From the NCBI GenBank assembly GCA_018969455.1, contig JAGWYI010000002.1, positions 1 through 38,624 of the forward strand: 38,624 bases of DNA, in the 5' to 3' direction. Both the position numbers and the translations under genes were made by a program. Origin of the DNA: Bacteroidota bacterium. GTDB lineage: Bacteria > Bacteroidota > Bacteroidia > Chitinophagales > Saprospiraceae. How positions within the stretch are numbered: position 1 is the first letter of the stretch; every line of letters begins with the position of its first letter. Positions 7,961 through 14,479 of the stretch are shown here, piece after piece. Below the pieces are notes generated by a model, which made no database searches, was not told where the DNA came from, and saw nothing but the letters and a program-made list of their open reading frames with translations.

Positions 7961-9007
7961 TTATTTATCGTTCAAATTTCGAATCCAGTTTTTAACCAAT
8001 GCAATACCCTCCTTATGGGCCAGTTGGCGTCCCAGTTCAGGCATGCGAATACCCGGATCATCGCTTTCCATCCGGTAACACAATATGCTTTCCTGGGGTT
8101 TTCCGGGCACAATGGCATAGCGCAACTTACCGCTGCCGCGTCCGGCCGCTACCGGCGATTTATACACCCCCCATTTTTCTTTATCTGTCTGATTGTATTC
8201 CAAAAACAATCCGCTGGTACTGGCGGGGCCGTGTGGATTGTGGCAATGGGCGCAATTGGCATCGAGGTAGGCGCGCGCAGCAGCGTTCAATTCGCCCGAA
8301 AATTCAGCATAAGGGCTGAGCTGTGATAGTTTTGGCGCGTTTGATGCATCAAAATCGCCTGGAAGTTCCAGGATGTCGGATTTATGCCAGGATGCCAACT
8401 GGGATTCCGGGTTGCCAGCGCGTACCGTAATCCGGTTGAGTTGGCGGGCGGTGAGACCAATCGGGGTAAATACACCATCATACGAATGGCAACCTTTGCA
8501 TTGGTTCAGGTTGGGAACCTGGTAATTCAGTGCTTGTTTGTTTCCTTTTGCATCGATCCAGGAAACAGGAAGTTCAGCGCCGGCTATTTCCAGGTGTGCA
8601 TCGGTTTGGTCTTCATTCCACACATAAGTAAGGGCTTTCCAGCCCGTTTTTTCCCGCAAAAGCAGGCGTGTTTCGAGCAGTCGACGGCCTTTTTCGGGAT
8701 GGGAGGCGTCGTTATAATAAAAAAACTGCTTGATGAGTACGGCGCCAGGCGGTAATTCGAAGGCTACATTGGCTTGATATTGCATTTTAGTACCTTCCGG
8801 CAAATAAACGAAGCGCGCTTTTTCGGCATAGTCGCTAAACAGCGGCGCGTTCACTTCGTATGGAAAAACCTGCCGAGTCGGATTCAAATCGGCAAGCGGG
8901 CCGGTAAAAAAGCCGTATTCCGACAAATTGGCCTTGGGTGCGGGCGCAGAAGGCGCCGTTGCAAGGCAGGTCAGTAGGCCCAGAAAAAAAAAGACACGCA
9001 AATACAT
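7961..9007 (-). CDS. di-haem c-type cytochrome-like protein (SO2930 / TIGR03806-type)
   Basis: The protein is 348 residues from the ATG at 9007, with a signal peptide (MYLRVFFFLGLLTCLATAPSA). It has two haem c attachment motifs, CKGCH near residue 169 and CAHCH near residue 250. The N-terminal part (LSEYGFFTG, YEVNAPLFSDYAEKARFVYLPEG, FYYNDASHPEKGRRLLETRLL) and the C-terminal MPELGRQLAHKEGIALVKNWI match the family seen in Shewanella and many other bacteria. It is periplasmic or outer-membrane-associated, with presumed electron transfer but no known reaction. The neighbouring parallel beta-helix gene is its usual partner, so the pair is probably a functional unit. The gap to the upstream gene is 10 nt. 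The precise role is unknown; the family call is good. Confidence 0.85.
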   Translation of the reverse strand: MYLRVFFFLGLLTCLATAPSAPAPKANLSEYGFFTGPLADLNPTRQVFPYEVNAPLFSDYAEKARFVYLPEGTKMQYQANVAFELPPGAVLIKQFFYYNDASHPEKGRRLLETRLLLREKTGWKALTYVWNEDQTDAHLEIAGAELPVSWIDAKGNKQALNYQVPNLNQCKGCHSYDGVFTPIGLTARQLNRITVRAGNPESQLASWHKSDILELPGDFDASNAPKLSQLSPYAEFSGELNAAARAYLDANCAHCHNPHGPASTSGLFLEYNQTDKEKWGVYKSPVAAGRGSGKLRYAIVPGKPQESILCYRMESDDPGIRMPELGRQLAHKEGIALVKNWIRNLNDK

Positions 9008-9017
9008 GGTCCTCAAA

Positions 9018-10259
9018 TTATTTCAGATTCCGGCAGTCGAAAGGCCTGGTATCCCGGCTGATGCCTTTAAATTTCTTATCTGCTTTCAAATTGGCAAAAC
9101 TGCCGTTTTCATTGTCGTATACACAAATCTGGTATGGAGGCTTTAATCGACCGTTGGCCATCAACCATTCCGGATTTTGGATGCCATCGTATAAAATATG
9201 CGGCACGTTGCGGCCAAATTTCGTCCAGAATAAAACGCCCATTTTGTTTTTCCAGCTGGGCATGCGTTTTCCCATGGAATAAATGTTGTCGTGAACGTAA
9301 ATGTTTGAAGGATATGGATTGTACTGTTTGTCCTGAAAAGGTCGTTCAACCAGGAAGTAGCTGACAATGGCGGTGGAAACCGTTTTATTTTCCCATATTT
9401 TATTTTCATAAATTTCTACATCGTTGGTAGCGAGCACCATTATGCCGGTTCCGGGCGGCACTTCGCCAACGATGTTTCCTTTAGGTGCGAAGTTGCGCAG
9501 GTTGTTGCGCGTTACCAGGTTTTTGTATACTTTAACGTGTCCGCCGCGTTTTTTGGGCAAGTCGGGCAGGTCGAACACCAGGATACCGCCGGTATTATCG
9601 AAGGCTTTGTTGTTCCATACCCATGCGTTGGTGGTATTTTCGATTTCGATGCCGGCCACATTATTTTTGGCTATACAATCGGAAACCCACACCGAATCTG
9701 ATTGGCCAACATATATCCCGGCATCGGAGGCGCCTATGGCGGTGCAGCGTTCGAGGTGCACCTGGCTGCATTGCACGGGGTACAAGGCGTAGGAGCCGTT
9801 GCTGCTTTTGGGGCCGCCCGTCCAGCGTGCAGTAACGTCCTGAATATATAATTCTCTCACATTCTGCGCTTTAATCAAATCCCCCTTGCTGTCTTGGATG
9901 GTAAACTGTTCGAGGCGGATGTTTTCAGCGTTGGAGATTTTGAGTCCTTCGGCGCCTTGTTTCTGGTTTTTGAAGGACAAAATGGTATTATCCATTCCGG
10001 CGCCGCGCAGGGTGAGGTGTTTTTTGCCATCGATGGAAAGCGACCCGTTGAGTTCCATGATCCCGGAAGGCAGTTGAATCAGATCGCCGTCTTCTGCCAG
10101 GATGAGTTGGGTTTGGAGTTGTTTTTCCAGTTCGGGTTGGGCGATCGCGGTTTTAAATCGGAATAAAACCAAAAAAAGGGTAAAAGCCCAGGTAAAACGG
10201 TATTTTTTTACGAGGAAGCACATAAAATCAAGGTGTTGAATAATCTGTCGAAAAATCAT
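9018..10259 (-). CDS. secreted parallel beta-helix protein (TIGR03805-type)
   Basis: The protein is 413 residues from the ATG at 10259, whose ATG overlaps the histidine kinase stop (TAATG), suggesting translational coupling. An in-frame ATG at 10223 gives a more typical signal peptide (CFLVKKYRFTWAFTLFLVLFRFKTAIAQ); both remain possible. The mature protein is a right-handed beta-helix with pectin-lyase-like rungs: IQLPSGIMELNGSLSI, LRGAGMDNTILSF, ENIRLEQFTIQDS, LYIQDVTARWTG, CTAIGASDAGIYVGQSD, CIAKNNVAGIEIENTTNAWVWNNKAFDNTGGILVFD. This rung pattern and the adjacent TIGR03806-type cytochrome are the known pairing. Such helices often bind or cleave polysaccharide, but no catalytic residues can be assigned here. 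The substrate is unknown. Confidence 0.83.
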   Translation of the reverse strand: MIFRQIIQHLDFMCFLVKKYRFTWAFTLFLVLFRFKTAIAQPELEKQLQTQLILAEDGDLIQLPSGIMELNGSLSIDGKKHLTLRGAGMDNTILSFKNQKQGAEGLKISNAENIRLEQFTIQDSKGDLIKAQNVRELYIQDVTARWTGGPKSSNGSYALYPVQCSQVHLERCTAIGASDAGIYVGQSDSVWVSDCIAKNNVAGIEIENTTNAWVWNNKAFDNTGGILVFDLPDLPKKRGGHVKVYKNLVTRNNLRNFAPKGNIVGEVPPGTGIMVLATNDVEIYENKIWENKTVSTAIVSYFLVERPFQDKQYNPYPSNIYVHDNIYSMGKRMPSWKNKMGVLFWTKFGRNVPHILYDGIQNPEWLMANGRLKPPYQICVYDNENGSFANLKADKKFKGISRDTRPFDCRNLK

Positions 10260-11629
10260 TAAGCTACCTGTGTAAAATTGAGTCGAAAGATGGTCCCGAC
10301 CCCCTGGGTTGAGCGTACATCCATGTGAATTTTATGGATTTTCATGATGCTGTCTACCAGCGAGAGGCCGATTCCGGATCCGCGTACATGGATGCTTTCG
10401 GAACTTCGGTAAAAGGGTTGGAAAATAAGTTGCAGGTCTTTTTCAGAAATACCGGGCCCATGATCGCTTATTTCAACGCGATGTTTACCCAGGGCATCGA
10501 AATGAATTTTAACTGAAACGCGTTTATCGGGCGAGAATTTGCATCCATTGTCCATCAAGTTCAGAAAAGCGGCACGCAGGAGGGGTTCATTGCCATGCAC
10601 ATAAAGATCCTCTTCCGATTCGGGCACCCCTTCCAGGTCAAACACCACATGATAATCTGGATGCAACCGGATCAAGGTTTCCCGGCATTGCAGCATCAGT
10701 TCGTCGAGGCGTACGTTTTCGAAGGGGATGTTGGTATCTTCGGAATAAACCCTTGCGAGTTGCAACAATTTTTCGGTGATGCCATTGAGTTCGTACATAT
10801 CATCGAGTACCGAAGAGAGGGTATTTCGGTATTCTTGCGGGCTGCGTTCTGCTTTATCGAGGGAAACCTCGAGTTGGGAAATGATTACAGAGAGCGGGTT
10901 TTTTAATTCGTGGGAGACGTTAGAGATGAAGCTTTTTTGCATTTTAAAGGCAAACTGGATGCGGTCGAGCAGGCGATTAAACGTTTTTACGAGTCGGGCC
11001 AGTTCGTCTTTTTGAGATTTAACCCGCAAGCGAGCACTGAGGTCGTTGGGCAAAATTTGGTCTACCTGATTGATGATACGGGATACCGGAGCGAGCGCTT
11101 GAGCGGCATAGATCCATCCTCCTGCGGCCACGATACCGATGGCGATCAGAAAAGTAATGAGTAGAATGTTACAAAGGCGTCGGAGGTATTCGGAGCTAAA
11201 TACCGATTCTCCCACGATGAGGTATTCCTTACCGCTTTGGCTGGTGTGTCGGAAACAGATCAGATTGCTTTTTCCGCGATCAAAATGGTATTCATTGCCT
11301 TTTTTGATGTTTTTGAGTTCTTGCGGGTTTAGCGGGTTGGCGTTGGGGTTAAAGGCGAATACTTTTTCCAGGTTTTGGTTGTATATGATGATGTTTTCAC
11401 GAAAAGGCAGGGTTTTGCTGCCGGTATTGAGTTGATTGGCAAGGGGTTTGAGCGTCGATTCGTCGTGCAGCACCATTTCTGCTGTCATGAGGGATTTGGA
11501 GCGCAAGCCGGCATAAAATTCATTGATGCTGAATTCCCGGAATTTAAAATAGATAAAATAATGTGAGAACAGCAGGATTCCAGCTACGAGCAGGATAAAC
11601 TGGAGGGTGAGTTTGCTTCGGATTTGCAT
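10259..11629 (-). CDS. HAMP-containing sensor histidine kinase
   Basis: The protein is 456 residues. TM1 lies at about 10-28 (FILLVAGILLFSHYFIYF), followed by a periplasmic sensor of about 120 residues with no recognised ligand fold, TM2 at about 152-175 (ILLITFLIAIGIVAAGGWIY) and a HAMP linker (LAPVSRIINQVDQI). HisKA has the phospho-acceptor in FISNVSHELKNPLS, His near residue 240. The HATPase domain has the N box LMDNGCKFSPD, G1 box SDHGPGISEKDL, F box IFQPFYR and G2 box GSGIGLSLV. All catalytic boxes are intact. It pairs with the OmpR-type regulator 7 nt upstream and overlaps the beta-helix gene by one base. The domain order resembles CusS/ArlS-type kinases, but the signal cannot be predicted. 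Confidence 0.95.
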   Translation of the reverse strand: MQIRSKLTLQFILLVAGILLFSHYFIYFKFREFSINEFYAGLRSKSLMTAEMVLHDESTLKPLANQLNTGSKTLPFRENIIIYNQNLEKVFAFNPNANPLNPQELKNIKKGNEYHFDRGKSNLICFRHTSQSGKEYLIVGESVFSSEYLRRLCNILLITFLIAIGIVAAGGWIYAAQALAPVSRIINQVDQILPNDLSARLRVKSQKDELARLVKTFNRLLDRIQFAFKMQKSFISNVSHELKNPLSVIISQLEVSLDKAERSPQEYRNTLSSVLDDMYELNGITEKLLQLARVYSEDTNIPFENVRLDELMLQCRETLIRLHPDYHVVFDLEGVPESEEDLYVHGNEPLLRAAFLNLMDNGCKFSPDKRVSVKIHFDALGKHRVEISDHGPGISEKDLQLIFQPFYRSSESIHVRGSGIGLSLVDSIMKIHKIHMDVRSTQGVGTIFRLNFTQVA

Positions 11630-11636
11630 GGCAAGC

Positions 11637-12320
11637 TTATTCTTCGGTTCGGAGGATATAGCCGTTTTTGAACTGTGTGTGGATTACTTTTTGGTTAAAA
11701 CCTTTTTCCAGTTTTTTTCTCAAAAAGTTAACATAAACCTCCACCACATTGGTGCCGGTATCAAAATCGAGGTTCCAGACTTTTTCCGAAATTTCGGATT
11801 TAGAAATTACGCGGTTCGAATTGCGCAAAAAGTATTCCAGAAGGGCAAATTCACGGGGAGTAAGCAGGATGTTTAGGCCACTCCGGGTGCAAGTTTTGGC
11901 GTCGAGGTTTAATTCGATATCGGCATATCGCAAAATACTTTGATTGGCAAAATTACCATTTTTTCTGCGGGACAATGCCTTTATTCTTACCAAAAGTTCC
12001 CGAAATTCAAAAGGTTTCGTCAGGTAGTCGTCGGCGCCTGCATCAAATCCTGCAATTTTGTCGTCTGTTAGTCCAAGTGCAGTGAGCAAAATAACAGGAG
12101 TTTGATTACCTTTGTATCTTATTTGGCGAATTACATCCAGTCCGGTGACGCCACCCGGCAAAATAATATCGGATATAATGACGGCATATTCACTTTGGTC
12201 TGATAACATTAGTCCTGTAATACCGTCCAAAGCAAAATCGACTTCAATCTGGTGCTCTTCGAGGCCTTTTTTCAGGGTTTGAACCATTTTCGGCTCGTCT
12301 TCGATCAGCAAAACCTTCAT
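11637..12320 (-). CDS. OmpR/PhoB-family response regulator
   Basis: The protein is 227 residues from the ATG at 12320; an in-frame upstream start (12353) adds an 11-residue leader before MKVLLIEDEP and is disfavoured. The receiver domain has the acidic pair in IEDEP, the phospho-acceptor Asp51 in ISDIILPGG, Thr80 in LLTALG and Lys102 in LTKPFEF. The DNA-binding winged helix has LTPREFALLEYFLRNSNRVISKSEI, the recognition helix region TNVVEVYVNFLRKKL, and the wing KVIHTQFKNGYIL. It starts the sensor-kinase operon and has a -7 element TAGCTTTG 19 nt upstream. Four phased TTTTAA repeats lie between it and the divergent haloperoxidase gene, consistent with autoregulation and control of that gene. 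Confidence 0.95.
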   Translation of the reverse strand: MKVLLIEDEPKMVQTLKKGLEEHQIEVDFALDGITGLMLSDQSEYAVIISDIILPGGVTGLDVIRQIRYKGNQTPVILLTALGLTDDKIAGFDAGADDYLTKPFEFRELLVRIKALSRRKNGNFANQSILRYADIELNLDAKTCTRSGLNILLTPREFALLEYFLRNSNRVISKSEISEKVWNLDFDTGTNVVEVYVNFLRKKLEKGFNQKVIHTQFKNGYILRTEE

Positions 12321-12338
12321 AACGCGAAAAAATTTTGA

Positions 12339-12346
12339 CAAAGCTA
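12339..12346 (-). promoter_or_regulatory. -7 element of the response-regulator operon
   Basis: On the - strand TAGCTTTG matches TAnnTTTG exactly, 18 nt before the preferred ATG at 12320. It would drive the five-gene run ending in folP. It lies 24 nt from the nearest TTTTAA repeat, a spacing that would let a bound activator contact RNA polymerase. Confidence 0.5.
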
Positions 12347-12370
12347 CCTTCATTTTGGCCTAAATTCACA

Positions 12371-12409
12371 TTTTAAGCCAATTTTAATCAATTTTAAAGC
12401 ACGTTTTAA
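12371..12409. promoter_or_regulatory. four helically phased TTTTAA direct repeats (candidate response-regulator site)
   Basis: TTTTAA occurs at 12371, 12382, 12392 and 12404, that is at 11-, 10- and 12-nt steps, so all lie on one face of the helix. OmpR/PhoB-type regulators bind tandem half-sites at about 11-nt spacing. The array is between the -7 element of the regulator operon (12339-12346) and a partial -7 match, GTCCTTTG (12432-12439), of the divergent haloperoxidase gene, in activator position for both. Binding is inferred from spacing and position; the intergenic DNA is A/T-rich, so chance is possible. Confidence 0.5.
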
Positions 12410-12452
12410 TCCTGGTTTCCTGAAATGGCCCGTCCTTTGCACTCACAATCTC

Positions 12453-13871
12453 ATGAATGTTTCACCAATTCAACTGATCATGCGTATTATTAAAAACTAC
12501 TCCATTTATTTTTTGGCCCTATTGGCAGTGGGGATGACTACCTGGTCTTGTAACAAAGGAGATGACAACACAGTTGTTGTACCTACAATCAAGCAGGCAG
12601 CGGATTATAGCCACGATGTGGTTTCATCCTGGAATCAGCGGTTTCTCGAAATTGAACGTTATGCTGCAGGCTACCGCCCTGGTCCTGCTCCGCGTGCGCT
12701 GGCTTACATTGGTTTGGCCAATTACGAGGCTTGCATCTCCGCGATGCCCAAGTACAATTCACTTGCCTCCAGCTATGCGGGCCTAAGCATCCCCAAAGTT
12801 CAGGCTGGCTCTGAGTACTACTGGCCTGCCGTGGTGAATACCTGCACCGCTTATTTGATGCGCCGTTTTTTTGCATCCGTGGCTTCCGACAAGTATCAAA
12901 AGATTGACGAACTCGAAAGCCTGAATAACAGCCTGTTTGAAGGCCAAGCTAGCAAAGAGGTACTGGATCGTTCGAAATTATACGGCCAGGATGTGGCTGC
13001 TGCCGTATGGACCTGGTCAAAAACCGATGAAGTAGGCCACGATGCCTACCTGGATCCATTCAAAAATTATGACTGGACGCAGCACATTGCCAACCCAGGC
13101 GACTGGAAACCAACCTTCCCAGGCCCCGGCAAACCCATGTTCCCCAACTGGGGCAGCGCACGCACATTTGCAATTCAGGAAGCAGACAAACTGTGTCCAG
13201 CACCCCTGCCATACAGCGAGTCTACCACATCGCCTTTCTTTGCACAAGCCATGGAAGTGTATGCCAATACGGTAAATGCTTCTTATGAAAATGTATGGAT
13301 CGCCGAGTTCTGGAGCGACGACCTTATTGACCTGACCTTCAGCCCCGGCCCACGCTGGCTGGCTGTCGCTGATCAAGTGTACTACCTGGAAAAAGTCAGT
13401 TTGGAAACGGCCCTTTACTGCAACGCCAAAATGGGTATGGCCCTGAATGATGCAGCCGTGGCTTGCTGGAAATCCAAATACTACTACAACCTCCAGCGCC
13501 CTCAAACCTACATCAACAAGGTAATTGACCCTTCCTGGAAACCACTGTTGTACAATCCGCTTACCAACCAAGACGGACTTACACCTTCCTTCCCGGCTTA
13601 TCCTTCCGGCCACTCCACCATGGGCGCTGCCGGTGCAGAAGTGTTGACATCTGTCTTCGGCATCAATTATGCCATGAGCGATCGTTGTCACGAAAACCGC
13701 ACCGAATTTGAAGGAAAACCGCGTTCCTTTACCCGTTTTTACGACATGGCGGAAGAAAATGCCTGGTCACGCGTACCCCTGGGTGTGCACTACCGCATGG
13801 ACTCTGAAGCAGGCGTCAACCTGGGTTACCGTTGCGGCCAACGGGTGAACGCCCTGCCTTGGAAAAAATAA
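12453..13871 (+). CDS. vanadium-dependent haloperoxidase / PAP2-superfamily lipoprotein
   Basis: The protein is 472 residues from the ATG at 12453; an in-frame ATG at 12480 (MRIIKNY) starts directly at the signal peptide and may be the true start. The signal ends in TTWSCNKGDDN: a probable lipid-modified Cys followed by a Lys/Asp-rich stretch like the Bacteroidota surface-export signal. The vanadate/phosphate-binding motifs of the family are present: K-x6-RP (KSKYYYNLQRP, near 340-350), PAYPSGHST (near 381-389, with the catalytic-type His) and SRVPLGVHYRMDSEAG (near 440-455). Haloperoxidases oxidise halides with hydrogen peroxide; some relatives are acid phosphatases, and the sequence alone does not decide. 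It is divergent from the two-component operon and ends before a strong terminator. Confidence 0.88.
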   Translation: MNVSPIQLIMRIIKNYSIYFLALLAVGMTTWSCNKGDDNTVVVPTIKQAADYSHDVVSSWNQRFLEIERYAAGYRPGPAPRALAYIGLANYEACISAMPKYNSLASSYAGLSIPKVQAGSEYYWPAVVNTCTAYLMRRFFASVASDKYQKIDELESLNNSLFEGQASKEVLDRSKLYGQDVAAAVWTWSKTDEVGHDAYLDPFKNYDWTQHIANPGDWKPTFPGPGKPMFPNWGSARTFAIQEADKLCPAPLPYSESTTSPFFAQAMEVYANTVNASYENVWIAEFWSDDLIDLTFSPGPRWLAVADQVYYLEKVSLETALYCNAKMGMALNDAAVACWKSKYYYNLQRPQTYINKVIDPSWKPLLYNPLTNQDGLTPSFPAYPSGHSTMGAAGAEVLTSVFGINYAMSDRCHENRTEFEGKPRSFTRFYDMAEENAWSRVPLGVHYRMDSEAGVNLGYRCGQRVNALPWKK

Positions 13872-13926
13872 TGTCAAACCCTTTTTGAGGTTTTCCGGCT
13901 ATATTCTAATTGAATTTTAAGCCATA

Positions 13927-13961
13927 AGAGACCATCCAGATCGGATGGTCTCTTTTTCTTT
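13927..13961 (+). terminator. rho-independent terminator after the haloperoxidase gene
   Basis: A perfect 11-bp stem (13927-13937 AGAGACCATCC with 13943-13953) encloses a 5-nt loop and is followed by the T-rich run TTTTCTTTG. It lies 56 nt after the haloperoxidase stop and 24 nt before the next ATG. The T-run itself resembles a weak -7 element (TTTCTTTG, one base from TAnnTTTG), so a promoter for the next gene may overlap it. Confidence 0.85.
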
Positions 13962-13984
13962 GTATCTCCATAATCTAATACAAA

Positions 13985-14473
13985 ATGAACACCACAAAAA
14001 AATGGATTGCCTTGCTGACCACGGCCTCAATAATGGCCTGCGGCAAAAAATCGGGACCTGAAGAACGTATTTTATATTACCCGAACAGCAACAAGGTTAT
14101 GCGGAAATACACCGAAAACCAGGGTAAAATAGAGGGTAAAATGCAGGAATTTTACCCTGAAGGCCCCTTGAAAATGGAACGCGATTTTAAAAATGGCCTG
14201 GAAGACGGACTGAATACGCTGTATTATCCTGATGGACAAATTAAAGAAAAACAACACTTTGTACAGGGGGTGCAACAATTGGGGGATACCATTTTTTACC
14301 CGGGAAACAAACCGCAATTGATTGTCACCTTCAAGGATGGCAAAAAAAACGGGCTTTTGCAAAAATGGAGCCCGGAAGGTGCTTTGTCTTTTGAAGCAAT
14401 GTACGAAAATGACGCACTAAAAACCGTTACCAAAACCCCAAACACGGTTGAAAAATCGGAAACCTCTAAATAG
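13985..14473 (+). CDS. MORN-repeat (YwqK-like) lipoprotein
   Basis: The protein is 162 residues. A lipoprotein signal ends at IMACGKKSGPEE, with the Cys near residue 19 and basic residues after it. The body consists of MORN_2-type repeats, each a short hairpin with a Tyr/Phe-Tyr/Pro and Gly turn: EGKMQEFYPEGPLKMERDFKNG, EDGLNTLYYPDGQIKEKQHF, DTIFYPGNKPQLIVTFKDGKKNG, LLQKWSPEGALSFEAMYEND. Proteins annotated 'YwqK family antitoxin' in Bacteroidota carry the same repeats, but no toxin is next to this gene and an envelope role is more likely. It is 6 nt upstream of the TonB receptor gene, so the two are co-transcribed and may act together at the outer membrane. Function is not established. Confidence 0.82.
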   Translation: MNTTKKWIALLTTASIMACGKKSGPEERILYYPNSNKVMRKYTENQGKIEGKMQEFYPEGPLKMERDFKNGLEDGLNTLYYPDGQIKEKQHFVQGVQQLGDTIFYPGNKPQLIVTFKDGKKNGLLQKWSPEGALSFEAMYENDALKTVTKTPNTVEKSETSK

Positions 14474-14479
14474 CCGATC

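Noticed and set aside
13985..14473. Toxin-antitoxin module, from the 'YwqK antitoxin' label.
   Set aside because: The product is a MORN-repeat lipoprotein with a signal peptide and there is no toxin gene next to it.
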